DNA from: Cristatella mucedo
Taxonomy: Eukaryota > Bryozoa > Phylactolaemata > Cristatellidae
Reading direction: 5' to 3'
DNA length: 62,000 nucleotides
Assembly: GCA_009760855.2 (NCBI GenBank)
Contig: WPIO01000030.1
Coordinates: 835,001 to 897,000, forward strand
Both the position numbers and the translations under genes were made by a program. A model generated the notes under the pieces. It was not told where the DNA came from and ran no database searches. It saw only the letters and a list, made by a program, of their open reading frames with translations. Of the stretch, positions 51,960 to 62,000 are shown piece after piece; the stretch's first letter is position 1, and each line of letters starts with the position of its first letter.

Positions 51960-53400
51960 TGCTGCTTTATCGTGCTTTATAGGTAAAAGCTTCATTGATT
52001 CGCATTAAGTATTGGTCGCGCCTTTCTGGCCTTGGCTTTATTTTAGCGAGAACAAGAGCTGTTCGGCCGGCGAAAACTCCTTTGCCCTGGAGCAGTGAGC
52101 CAGAGAGGAGCGCCAGTGCGGTTAGAGAGCAAGAGCTTTTAAGAGCAAGCCAGGAAGCTCTGGGACCAGCGGTGGCGATTCGGCTTTTAGAACTGGTCTG
52201 ATATCCGCGGGAGCGCCTGATTGATGTTGACTGGCCTGTCAACCTCGGCCGTAACTCTGTCCAAAAAGAATCGTCTGGAACCTATTCGGCATTCAAGCTG
52301 CACAGAGGTGCCCTTCCAGTGGTCTAGTGGCGGTACTAATTCCTTACCGTAATGGGCCATGGTGTCGGGTCCAATACCACAAAGCTCTTGCCCCAATGTC
52401 TCAGCTAAGTATTAAAGAGTCGAGCGACGCTCGCTCTTGATCTTTTGTTCGGCTCTCTCTTCGGCTTCGCTTCGACGTCGTCGGCCTTGTTTCTCTGAAA
52501 GCGAGGGAGGAGGACGGGCTGATCGCCGGCGATTGACGGGACAGGACGAGATAGCACTCGGAGGATTCGGTGGACTCCACCAATACGGTCGTATCGCGAT
52601 CGAGCTAGCATTTTGTGTTTCTTTTGTGTTGCGTGTGTGGCGCTCGCACGCGGTTTCGGCATAGCGATTCACCGGTGCGAGCTAACAGTAGTTGGTGTGG
52701 TGTCAGATATTCCGTTGGTTAGAGTTTCTTTGCCTAGTTGGGCCGGTTCCCCTGGAGACGCAGGTAGCCTAAGTGTGGAGACGTGCTTCCTACGTGAGAG
52801 AGATTGGTGTGTTGCATGAGGTATTCCTGCCGCAAGGTGGAAGCGGAGCCCTAGTTCTCCAGTCAGAGTCTAGGCTCCGGTTCTGGCCGCTCGTCTTATT
52901 CGGTCGTTCCCCGCAATACACTTCGGTAGCGTAAGTGCGGGGGACGTGATCCCTCCGCAAGAGTGCTTGGTGTAGTGTATGAGGTATTCCTGCCGCAAGG
53001 TGGAAGTGGAGCCCTAGTTCAGGGTCTAGGCTCCGGTTCGGGTTTGTCGTCTCATTCGGGTCGTTCCCCACGATATACTTAGGCAGCGTAAGTGCGGAGG
53101 ACGTATTCCCGACGTAAGAGTGATTGTGCAGTGGAGAGCGTGTGAGGAGTGTAGAGGTAAAACTGAGCTAGACGCAGTGACTTTGTGGGCTTGCGAATTA
53201 AGCTCAGTAAAATCCTCAATTTGTGTGTCTCGCTTTTTGATTCACGCCGCGGACTTATGACCCCCTTTAGTAACGATAAGTAGGGCAGCGCCAGAAACGC
53301 TCTTATAGCGGCGGCCATCTTATTTTGCGTAGACGAGCACCAAACGGCATCAGGCGGTAGGCTAAGCCGCTAGCTAAGCGGCAGGTTAAGCTACTTCTCA
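51960..53400 (-). mobile_element. LTR-like retroelement family R, copy 1 (non-autonomous, minus strand)
   Basis: Homologous to 59,240-60,260 in opposite orientation. Shared blocks: 'gcgtagacgagcacc-aa', 'gattcacgccgcg', 'gtcgttccccac', 'ccggttcggg', 'ggtggaagcggagccctagt', then a conserved start 'atgccgaaaccgcgtgcg'. The ORF from 52,662 gives 'MPKPRASATHATQKKHKMLA'. Downstream is a block 'GSRRFFLDRVTAEVDRPVNI' that vaguely resembles retropepsin-region sequence, but no DTG/DSG is visible. It contains about 2.6 tandem units of about 160 bp (52,700-53,128). It interrupts the satellite. Confidence 0.55.
52700..53128. repeat. tandem repeat of about 160 bp within family R
   Basis: 'gaggtattcctgccgcaagg' occurs at about 52,818 and 52,979. 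'gtcgttccccgcaatacact' pairs with 'gtcgttccccacgatatact'. 'gcgtaagtgcggggg' and 'gcgtaagtgcggagg' precede 'acgt'. A partial unit lies before 52,809. The 59-kb copy has a single unit. Confidence 0.85.
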
Positions 53401-53545
53401 AAACTGCAGCTTTATTTCAAATTATAGAGAACCGTACTACAGGTTAACCCACCGTATTTCAAGAGATTGTGCTTGTGTTTTGTCACGCTATGGCCTCCAA
53501 TAGCTCATTTCAGCCTGCCTTCCTACATAATCGAACTGCGATATA
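53400..53545 (+). repeat. satellite monomer, forward, right of the retroelement
   Basis: 'gtcacgctatggcctccaat' at about 53,482, then 'cagcctgccttcctacataa' and 'tcgaactgcgatatagctgt'. It mirrors 50,840-51,000. Confidence 0.8.
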
Positions 53546-53559
53546 GCTGTTCATTACGT

Positions 53560-54790
53560 AATTATTGTCGATAGCTGCAGTTTTCAACTGCTAGCCCGGA
53601 TCATTTAAGGCCATAGCGTGAAAACGCGCGTGCGTGGTCGCATAACTTTTTTGGGGTTAATCCGAAAAAAAATTCATAAGCTGAGGAATCAAAACCACAG
53701 CTGTGAGAGACTTAATGATGACGAAACGGCAGACATAGCACCATCGGAAGATGTTGGGAGCATTGCATATCCAACATTTAGGAGGCCATAGCATGAGAAA
53801 GCCCATGCGCTATGCCGTGAAATTTTCTTGATACCCGAGACAAACGTTTTTTTTTTATATAAAGTATTATCAAAACCGCAGCTTCTAAAAGCTTATTGGG
53901 GAAATGGTAGCTGTATCGTAGTTTCAATGTGTAAGAAGGCTGGCTGGCCCTGGCCATTGGAAGTCACAGCGTGAGATCGCCCAAGCGCGATCGCTTGAAA
54001 TTTGGTGAGTTGACCTGGACCATTTCTTGCTGCAGTTTGCATTTGAAACTGCGGTTGGATGACGCTTTAATTTCGAAATTGCAGCTGCGTCGCTGTTGAC
54101 TGTTTAGGACTACCATTTGGGTCGGACCATCACCGGCCAGAGTCTGAGACCGCGCAAAGGAAATCCCACAAAATGAGGTGGGCAAACTTTGCATACTGTT
54201 CTCTTTAATCTAGAATAAACACCGCAGTTTTGCGAAGTTGTTTTAGAAATAGCAGCTAAATCGCCATTTGGAAGTGTAAATAGGCTGGCTATTGTGGGCA
54301 TTTAAGACCTTAGCATGAGAACGCGCGAGTGAAATAGCATGAAATTCGGTTTGGTAAGCCCATAACAACACTCTGTATAATTGAAATCAAAACCGCAAAC
54401 TTCTGACGTTTATTGTAAAAATGGCAGCTATATCGCAGTTATTCAAATAAATCTTAAAAATTTTACAGTTGCAAATTAAACTTTGGATTACCACGTAGAC
54501 CTCTTAAATATCTTCCCCTATATTTTTGTCTTTGTAGAAGTTAAACAACGGTGCCATTAGAGAAGCGTGTACGTCAGCCAATAGTCGAAGGCAGCAGGAA
54601 CATCCTTTACTGGAACGAAGCTCGGAGCTAAAATAATCTTGACGTACATTTGCAGATTTTCGTCATCTTGGTACTTTGTTGCAAGATTGAAATCTTAAAC
54701 CTAACGCTAAAGATTCTGCCCGAGATCGAACAACAATCCAACTAGCTGCAGTCTAAGAACAATGGCTGCCAGGCAATCTGACGGACCTTT
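53560..54790 (-). repeat. right arm of foldback-like element (satellite monomers, reverse)
   Basis: Reverse monomers with the anchor 'ggccatagcgtgagaacgcg' or variants near 53,620, 53,786, 53,965, 54,137 and 54,308 (spacing about 172 bp). An outer non-satellite part follows at 54,440-54,790. It mirrors the left arm block by block (see 48,470-50,020). Confidence 0.85.
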
Positions 54791-55179
54791 TCAAAATCCT
54801 GATACGATATTTGCCGGATTCGGATTTTGCATTTTAATGCTTGACAAAACTGAGCGCAGGTTTGCTATTTCCTCACTAGCCCTTCAGTAAAATATTTTTT
54901 TCTTTTCGCTCTATTGATTTGAAACCCAAACGTTCTGCTAAATTAATTAGATAATATACTTCAAAAATTATTATTATAATTGCGCGCCTTTACGGTGGGT
55001 GCATTTTCCGTGGGTTTCTAACATTTCTCGCTTTTTTCGGCGCGCTTCTGTCGGCGCGCTTTTGTCCTGCGTGCTTTTTTCGTGGTGCCAACAGCTGAGG
55101 CCTCTAACGGTCCGCTAAAACATTTGCACCGGCATTGTCATTGCGAAGGCCACAGCCACAAGCGTGGGGCCTTTCCCCG

Positions 55180-55450
55180 ATAAATGACAAACTATAGTAC
55201 CATCAGCTCCTTGGTACTCACTAGAATGCAAAGAACTGTGAAAATGACTGTTTTTTATGTCGGCTATCTCAAGCTACGGCCTATTTCCTATAAGCTATAA
55301 GCTATTTCGAGTTCTCAAGCTATGGCCTCCAATGGCCCGGCACAGATGGCAGCCCAAAACATTCGAACTGCACTAAAGCTGAAGTTTCCGCGAAAAACTT
55401 TGCACAGCCAAGGTTTTACTTCCAAATTATATAAAAACCGTGTTCTTCGC
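55180..55450 (+). repeat. detached satellite monomer pair, forward
   Basis: 'ctcaagctacggcctatttc' near 55,268 and 'ctcaagctatggcctccaat' + 'ggcccgg' near 55,317. Then 'cattcgaactgcactaaagc', 'ccaaggttttacttccaaat' and 'aaaaccgtgttctt', which is the monomer order. Confidence 0.75.
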
Positions 55451-56139
55451 TAGTGCATGCAGTGCAGCAGACATAGCTGAGTCTGAAAAGTTGCCAGTGA
55501 CCTATAAGCGAATCTCCAGAATTAAGGTTGACGTCTGATGTCATCAGAATCTATGCGAGTTACTTGTTTAGACTGTTTAATGCTATCGGGCGTAATGTGT
55601 CATATTAACAGTAACTAGTAGTACCTAATAGAAGCAGCTCTTATAGTAATAGCTGTCTAAAATGAAAATTCTTCCGCGATGTGTGCCGTAAAAGCTATTT
55701 ACCAATAAAGCCCAACAAGTAGACAAAAATTTTCACACAATCTAACTGGCATCAAAGAATTGGGGATATTACTCGAAGAAATACACATAAGAAATACATA
55801 AGAAATACATAAGTGAGATACAATGAAGTAATTCAACGGAACCCGGCGATTCAGCATTCATAAACATAAAATACGTTGTCTACAGAAACACGCGATTTAC
55901 CCTGGTAATCATTAGATGCGGTGCAGCAATGACTGACTCATCATCAAGCGGTGCTTCTACTACAATGTTCTTTCACTCGCGATTGCTTCCTCGATTTCTT
56001 TTGCTCTTGCCTATCTATTCGAAAAACATGTCAACCAGGTTTGGCGTCCAACCATCTGATCTTCAGGTTCAAGTCCTTTAGCTGAATCTAAAATCAACCT
56101 CAACTCTAGGGAAGACCGTATTTTAGCTCGTATGAGCCC
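55451..56139. other. intergenic, no recognised feature
   Basis: Contains a short 'aagaaatacataagaaatac' repeat at 55,790-55,815 and nothing else I can name. Confidence 0.5.
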
Positions 56140-56345
56140 AAATTCTACAAACCACTACAGTTGGATTCTCGACATCTCCTGATCTGACAACATTTAAAAA
56201 AATGCACTCATTTCTCACAGCGTTTTCCGGGTCATTTTGAATTGCCCTTTGTATTCAAATTCGTGCTGACATTGTGCATATTATCACTATCCACAATGGC
56301 ATGCTTCCTTTACAGCATATTTACATACTCTGTAAAGGAAGCAAG
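56140..56345 (+). mobile_element. LINE 3' fragment ending in a hairpin
   Basis: 'acatctcctgatctgacaac' + 'atttaaaaaaatg' matches the 'LPTS--FLTLAHLK' 3' region of the LINE at 18.45 kb. 'atggcatgcttcctttacag' + 'catat' matches 'catgcttcctttgcagcata' there. It ends with a perfect 13-bp inverted repeat, 56,303-56,315 and 56,330-56,342. Confidence 0.6.
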
Positions 56346-56399
56346 TCATTATGGTTTAAAGGTTAATATGTAAAACTACAAAGGTTAGCTGTTCTAACG

Positions 56400-56560
56400 G
56401 CCTCATTTAACTATCTGCAGAATATAACGCCTATCGGAGCCATTGGCAGCTGGCAATCTGTTATTTCCCACTGTAGATTACCCACTGAAGGACTCGAACC
56501 CACGACCTGGGTACGGTGCCGGGAAAGAGAGTCAGGTCTCTGATATCCTAAGCGAACGTA
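56400..56560 (-). mobile_element. tRNA-derived SINE, probably SINE-B-related (minus strand)
   Basis: The reverse complement has a good B box 'ggtcgtgggttcgagtcctt' followed by 'cagtgggtaatct', as in SINE-B ('agtgggttatct'). The body is weakly matched. Confidence 0.55.
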
Positions 56561-57587
56561 TTCGTAATAATACTAATTATCGCTATTCTGAGCCTATGCT
56601 GGCAGATAAATCCAGGGAACCAAGATGAAAGCATCAGACTTTAAAAGCATGTAAGAGCGTGGCAACGGAGCTGAGCTCAGCAATGGTGTCGATACTGGGC
56701 GGTGCGATGTCAATAGCATGCAATGTAGTGTATAAAAAAACTTCACTCTAAGCGTGGGTGTTCCTTCAATTTCTCTCTGTGTGTTTCGTATTCTTGCCGC
56801 GATTGTACTTTCTTGGTAATTTCATTAAGGTTTACTAAGTATTTTTGAAAAATTATAGATACTTAGCAGATGCAGTTGCAATTTAATCGAGGGCTGCATC
56901 TAAAAATGGCACAACTAGAGACTCGCAGTGAATCCTTGTATATTCCGCGTTCCCATAAGAATTTCTCCAAGCTCTACAGGCCGATACTACTGGCAGATAT
57001 GTCACAGCTGGTTCTTGCGCCTCCTTCTCCTCCTCCAAGCTCGAGTCAAGCCCTCCTGATCCGATGTCAACTCGTGCCTCTCTTGTTGACTGCCCGTATA
57101 CAAAGGTGCTTTTCAGCCTAGAAGTTCTAGTGCGATCTAAAACCAGGCTGGTGCTATTTTACAGTAGTAGTGCCGGGCCTACAGGCTGACAGCATCCTGG
57201 TTTACCACATTTGGGTAACACCCAAAAGCTTCAAGAACAACAGCTACTCGTTTTGCGGCGGATTGATTCGAAACATTCCTTCCGACGCACCATGTCGCAA
57301 GGCAAAAAGACTACGTCTGCGGTTCATCCGCAAGGTCTGCTGGCGCGGTTCGATTAGATTATTGATTGGGCCTAGTAAGTTTGTGGGCGGTCGATTAGGT
57401 CGCATATTAGCGGGGCTGACGTGTAGTAAGGTAAAATCTGCCATTAGGAAGGCCGCGCCTCATATTTAGAGAGTGACTGATCCGCCTTTGCCTCGATACC
57501 AAGCTGGTTGAAAGGACAAGAACTCTAGCTGGGTGAGCCACGCGTACCTTCAGAACGACTGCCGGTGCCCATTGTAAATGACAATGA
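56561..57587. other. intergenic, no recognised feature
   Basis: ORFs at 56,870-57,121 and 57,170-57,469 (plus) have no motif and overlap minus-strand ORFs. Nothing supported. Confidence 0.5.
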
Positions 57588-57770
57588 TAACACACTTGAC
57601 AAAGCACCCTCAGATAACTCAAACTTTTTTCAGGCGCTTTTCATTTGCTACAAAGGAAACGCGGTCGAAAGGTATGAGATAGCATGCTCAATAAACGACA
57701 AGAATAACATGGTTAGGGGTGACATGCACGGGGTCAGCATGCAAGTATGGTTCCTAGCATTTGGCTGTGT
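57588..57770 (+). repeat. dispersed repeat C, copy 3
   Basis: 'caaagcaccctcagataact' (SINE/LINE tail-like), 'gctacaaaggaaacgcggtc', 'catgctcaataaacgacaag' and 'ggttaggggtgacatgcacg' + 'gggtcagcatgcaag'. It matches 26,420-26,565 and 48,556-48,760. Confidence 0.7.
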
Positions 57771-57921
57771 TTAAATTTTGGGTGTGGTAAGTTAGACAGA
57801 TTCATAGTAACGCTAGTAGGGGTACGTGCTCATCGATTCGAGACAATTCTAGGAATACGAAACCGGGTACTCAGCTCGAAGCTCCCGCGAAAAGAGCCAC
57901 GGCAAAGCTGGCCGCTTCGGC

Positions 57922-58074
57922 AAAATAAAATATAATTCATTTGTATAGCGCCCCAAGATAGCTCAAACTCTATTCAGGCGCTTCACGTATGATGCGGCGA
58001 TCGAGCCCACGACCTCAGCCAGACTTTGATCGGGGCGAGCACCTTAACCGCTGGACCAAACCAGCTCGGCAACG
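57922..58074 (-). mobile_element. SINE-A, full-length copy (minus strand)
   Basis: 'tataattcatttgtatagcg' + 'ccccaagata', 'ggcgcttcacgtatg', B box 'gatcgagcccacgacctcag' and head 'gcgagcaccttaaccgctgg' + 'accaaaccagctcggcaac'. It matches the reverse complement of 48,930-49,075 end to end. Confidence 0.9.
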
Positions 58075-59239
58075 GCTGCGGCTCTGGGCTCTTTTTTTGT
58101 TAATCTCACGAATCTTTTTTTTTTTGTTAATCTCCACGAATCTTAGAAATCTCTATGAATGCATCTAAACTAAGGTAAAGAAGCGATAATAGGTGCGCAC
58201 GACCGTAACTAACGTGCCGCCGGTGCAGCTTACGCCGCCGCCGGCGCAGGAGACTCAGCGGCCACAGGTCTTGGCTGTATCGGTTTCCGTATGCGATGTT
58301 CGCAAAACTTCCATTTTCGGATAAATTCTGCAACGCCAAAAAGCTGTGTAGCGTTTGGTGGGCCCTAGCAGTAGCAGTGGCATTAGCAGTACCAGCAGAA
58401 GCAGCAGCAGATGCATTTGCAGCAGCAATAGCATCAGCAGCAGTTTAAACAACTGTCCGTTGAGTAGCAAATGCAGTCACCCTCCCTGACTTAATTGCTG
58501 GACCGCCCATCAGCCATCACAGGAGGTCTATCGAGGTGCAACGGCTCTAGCATCAAGCCCGGTCAAACAGATTAGGGTATAACCGCCCAGAATATACCGA
58601 GGTTGAAACGGCCTTGGCCACGTCATAGGACTAATTTAAAACGGCCTAGGCCATGTTGCACCCCAAAGTTAAAACGGCCTTGACCACTTTATACTCGGGT
58701 GTAAAATAGGCCACGTCAAACTATACTCCCGTCGAGGGCCAGAATATACCATGTCTCAAAGACAGCACAGAGTACGATCTATTTCACCTGCAGTCATCTC
58801 TCACCGATTCGTGCCTCGGCTTTTGTGGCTCCACTCTATCGCGTTTTTTTTCAATCGCGTGCATATTCATTCAAAAGTTGATCGATAAAGTAAACATGAA
58901 ACAGGATGCGCTTGATTAACTGAGTCAATTATACCCCGCAGTATTACAATTAAAATTAAACCTGTACGTATGAAACGCAGAAGAAGACGTCGCATCTGCT
59001 GAAGAGAGTACACCCAAATCATAAGACCCTCCCTCCGAAATCGTGCCTTCAAAGGAGAAGTAACGTCGCTCTTCTTTGCTGTGCTGTAGATCTCTTCATC
59101 TTCATCGCTTCGTCATCAAACAAGTTGCCTACATTCACAGGCTGGTAGTTTGTGTAAACAATGCATGTGTAACTAAATGTACAATAATAATTCTATTATA
59201 CTTCTAACGTCTCTTATGTCTTATTTTACCTTACTTTGT
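58075..59239. other. intergenic with minor repeats
   Basis: 58,090-58,142 has a direct repeat 'tttttgttaatctc-acgaatctt'. 58,371-58,442 is an (AGC)n-like tract. 58,600-58,720 has four spaced 'aaacggcctt/aggcca' words about 32 bp apart. No gene seen. Confidence 0.6.
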
Positions 59240-60260
59240 ATGATATTGTAGCGCCGAAGGCTCGGCGGAGTTGGCGTAACCGGCGGCTCAAAAGCGGGTA
59301 TCCTACCGCCATGAAGCCTTTCGGTGCGCGTCTACGCACAATATGCAGACCGCCACGCAATGAGTGTTTCTTGCGCAGACCAAGTCGCCGTTCCTTAGGG
59401 GTCGTGAGTTCGCGGCGTGAATTGGAAATCGAGACATCCCCACACTCCTCGCAGGCTCTCTACAGCACAAGAACTCCTTCGGGGAAAATGAGTCCCCGCA
59501 CTTAGGTAACCTCCGTCAATTGTGGGGAACGACTCACATTAGACAGAGGAGCCCGAACCGGAACCTAGACCCTGACTGGAGAACTTAGGCTCCGCTTCCA
59601 CCGTAAAGGCAGGGGCACACCACACACTACACTAACCTACTTCTGGTTCCCAACGGCAAATCCCTATGCCGAGACCACGTGCGCGCCCACAAACAAAATA
59701 CAAACACAAAATTCGGGCCATGGTTGCTATACGAGCGTAATCGGTGGCGTTCGCCGAATCCTTCTGGCGCTGCCTCACCCTGTCTGATCAATGGCCGGTG
59801 AACAGCTCGCACTCCTCCCTTGCTTTCAGACGAGCAAGTCCGGCAACTATAGGCGACTGCGTCAAAACGAGGCCGGAGAAGGAGCAGAAGAAAGAACCCC
59901 GAGCGAGCCTTGGTTCATTCTTGAATACCTTGTATACCTACAATGGGGGCAAGAGTTTAGTGGTATCGGGTCCGGCGCCGTGGGCCATTTCTGTAAGGAA
60001 CTAATGCCGTCGCTCGACCATCGAATGAGCATCTGCGTCCAGCTTGAATGCCACAAAGATTCTAGACGATTCTTTTGACAGTTATGGCCGAAGTTGACAG
60101 GCCAGCCAACTTCGATCAGCCACTCCCGCGGATAGCCGACCGATTCTAAAGGCCGAATAACAACATTTAGTCCTGCAGTTTTGTAGCTCGCCTTTAAGCT
60201 CTCGTTCTCTGGCAGCGCTGGCGCTTCTCTTTGGCTCACTGCTCCAAGACAAAAGAGTTT
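59240..60260 (+). mobile_element. LTR-like retroelement family R, copy 2 (plus strand)
   Basis: Begins 'tgtagcgccgaaggctcggc'. Shares with copy 1 'gcgcgtctacgca', 'gcggcgtgaatt', 'gaacccgaaccgg'-like blocks, 'acttaggctccgcttccacc' and the conserved start 'atgccgagaccacgtgcgcg' (59,669). Downstream frames read 'PEKEQKKEPRASLGSFLNT' and 'CKELMPSLDHRMSICVQLEC', matching 'GKELVPPLDHWKGTSVQLEC' in copy 1. Frames are interrupted by stops. No RT or integrase is present, so it is non-autonomous or truncated. Confidence 0.55.
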
Positions 60261-60471
60261 TTTGACCCACTGAGCAGTTCTTGTCAGAGCTCAAATTCAG
60301 CCAACGCTGGCGCTGCGCTACAATATATGGGCAATTCGAGTGTAATAATAATTAAAGGGGTGTTATTTCATATCCAGAGGGCTCTAATAATGTTAAAACC
60401 GTATTTAGATGGTAATGAACAAATTGTATATGTTCTGATTAAAAAAATATTCAATTAATACATAAAGAAAC

Positions 60472-60546
60472 CTAGTTCTCGGAAGCTCACTTATCGCAGT
60501 AGAGTCTGGAACTGACTAACTGCGATAAGCGAGGGACGACTGTATG
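60472..60546. mobile_element. small MITE-like element with pogo/Tigger-type terminal repeat
   Basis: The right end, reverse-complemented, reads TA + 'cagtcgtccctcgcttatcg' + 'cagt', the pattern of pogo/Tigger termini. The left end 'cacttatcgcagt' is its partner. 'cttatcgcagt' and 'actgcgataag' form an 11-bp perfect inverted repeat around about 17 bp. Only about 75 bp long, with a decayed left tip. Confidence 0.6.
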
Positions 60547-61000
60547 ACTATTTTAATCATCGTTAACTTTTCAGAGGCAGTTATCCAAACAGAGAACGTT
60601 AGCAACACAATACCCCTGATAACCAACAAAGAACTTACCCCGATACCTTAAAGGTGTATAAATTAAGGGGATATTTTTCAATATGATCAACTAAAGCAGT
60701 TTTCGCAAGCAGCCAAAGCTGTGCTCACGGTCTGCCTCGCGGCTGTTGCCGGCGCTGAGCAGACGTGCCATTCCTGCAACTCCGATTGCTTGGCCTCCAG
60801 ACTACCGGTGTGCGTCACTAACCTGCTTCTTAGAACAGCCTATACTACACGTCCTTCCTCCTGCCAACCTATACTCTACACCTACTTCTGTCAAAAGTGC
60901 TGACCTACTGTCATTATTAACATCACCAGCAGCGGCATTTTTACATGCTAGGGTGCTTGCAAGAAAAAAGTGGAAGCGATTTTCAGAGCCTTAAAGGTAC
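60547..61000. other. intergenic, no recognised feature
   Basis: Two overlapping plus-strand ORFs (60,721-60,903; 60,746-60,994) without motif. Confidence 0.5.
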
Positions 61001-61142
61001 TACTGAGCCTTGGAGGTTCTGCTAAGCCTTAGACGTTCTACTGAGCCTCTTTCTGAGCATTAGAGGTTCTACTGAGCCTTGGAGGTTCTACTGAGCCTTA
61101 GAGGTCCTACTGAGCCTTCGAGGTTCTACTGAGCCTTGGAGA
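61001..61142 (+). repeat. 19-bp minisatellite, about 7 units
   Basis: Unit 'actgagccttggaggttct' with variants (ttagacg, ttagagg, ttcgagg), in tandem and slightly irregular near 61,045. Confidence 0.93.
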
Positions 61143-62000
61143 ATCGAATGCCGACTGAATGTCTTCAATTCGAAATATGGGACACCAACCGACGATACGA
61201 ATTAGGCCCGACAAATAGGAGCTGAAGCAAAAGACAAATTTAAAACAACTTGCAGCTTCGTGGATTTAAAGCCAAACATAGCAGATCCTCCACTAGCAGG
61301 GCGACGTAATCGGCCGCCGCCTTTACTGCCGGAAAGTAAATCCTGGGTTTTCAAGATTCCTTATCAAATCGAGGTCCGCTCAGAATTACGCAGCATATTT
61401 GCTGTCTGTATTGGCCCAGTCACAATGACTAGGCACACTGCTACCTTGGAGAGTTTTTTGTAGCGTGCACAGAGCCCGAGAGCTTTCGGAGCGGATGCGA
61501 TGGCCAGCATTCCGACTTAAGAAACCGTTTTCAGAAAAGACGAGGGAGGTAAGAGTACGGAGTAATGCTGCCTTATGATAAGAACGGGGGGGGGGGAAAC
61601 AAAGAATAATGTGCCAGATCGGCGCCGGTGCGGGCGGATTTACAAATGTCAGTAAATACTAGCTGTGGATCAAATCTATGGATATGTCGACGTATGATTT
61701 GGCCCAGAGGACTATGAAGTAGCCGGGCCATTTTAACCCTGGGTTTACTCCGGCCTGGGGTATGCTCTATGGGGAGTTACACTGGGTTATTCGCATCTCA
61801 GTCCTATGACTTTTGAAGTCACTTTTGGATGCGATTTGACTGAACCGCTGCGCGAGCAGCAGACTTGCTCTTTCCCGCAACTGCAGGCGACCGGTTGCAC
61901 TTGGTCTCGCTTTTACCCTACGATACGGCAGCCGACGACGCCAGTCGGATGCTAGCGTGTTGTCCCATGCTAGAGCGTACCGTATTGTACACTAAGGCAG
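61143..62000. other. intergenic, no recognised feature
   Basis: Contains a 10-base G run near 61,587-61,597. ORF 61,260-61,463 has no motif. Confidence 0.5.

Noticed and set aside
49080-54440. Satellite as vertebrate alpha satellite because of the roughly 171-bp period
   Set aside because: The period is similar, but monomer words such as 'ctatggcctcaaatggcc' do not resemble alpha satellite and no CENP-B-box-like motif was noticed. The length match is probably coincidence.
57170-57469. 99-residue plus-strand ORF
   Set aside because: Overlapped by a minus-strand ORF of similar size, with no motif or splice-consistent neighbour.
1-62000. Bacterial or viral gene clusters, CRISPR arrays, rRNA operons
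   Set aside because: No Shine-Dalgarno-led gene runs, no regular spacer arrays and no conserved rRNA segments were seen. The zinc-finger exons with introns place the DNA in an animal nuclear genome.

Overview
The window is eukaryotic, almost certainly animal, nuclear DNA. It has no operons or closely packed long ORFs. It has split C2H2 zinc-finger exons with GT/AG introns, many 5'-truncated non-LTR retrotransposons, tRNA-derived SINEs, a 172-bp satellite and several microsatellites. The TE and gene structure suggests an invertebrate with a large repeat-rich genome. I cannot name the lineage from sequence alone. No bacterial, CRISPR, rRNA or true tRNA gene was seen. All repeat boundaries are read by eye and approximate; exon edges are given to the base from splice motifs and reading phase.

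Gene content: one convincing gene, on the minus strand from about 34,810 to 19,559. I assembled 15 exons by hand (62, 201, 107, 141, 354, 318, 395, 343, 211, 254, 94, 160, 198, 115 and 381 nt). Their phases all agree and they would encode 1,108 residues with 16 C2H2 fingers, four of them cut by introns and completed exactly by the next exon. One junction uses a GC-AG intron. Exon 10 carries an in-frame TGA at 23,931-23,933 and two damaged fingers, so the locus is either recently disabled, makes a shortened product, or skips exons 9-10.

Segmental duplication: the 5' half of this gene plus upstream DNA (block A1, about 30,055-39,470) is repeated in tandem as block A2 (about 39,485-47,430). In A2 the gene copy is a pseudogene: two splice donors have changed GT to AT, and there is a frameshift, stop codons and a deletion fusing exons 4 and 5. 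An older, more diverged copy of the upstream part (A0, about 7,700-12,760) lies far to the left and is split by a LINE insertion.

Other repeats: LINE fragments of a CR1/L2/Rex1-like type lie at 1.85-2.93, 3.72-4.53(-), 10.44-11.74, 17.83-18.78, 23.15-23.75, 25.04-25.40, 42.38-43.11 and 56.14-56.35 kb. Two SINE families are scattered across the window, and the tail of one resembles the LINE 3' end. From 48.47 to 54.79 kb lies a foldback-like composite: a mirror-image pair of arms built from 172-bp satellite monomers, invaded by a SINE, another dispersed repeat and an LTR-like retroelement. A second copy of that retroelement is at 59.24-60.26 kb. The left 17 kb and the last 7 kb are otherwise intergenic, with no gene I can support.
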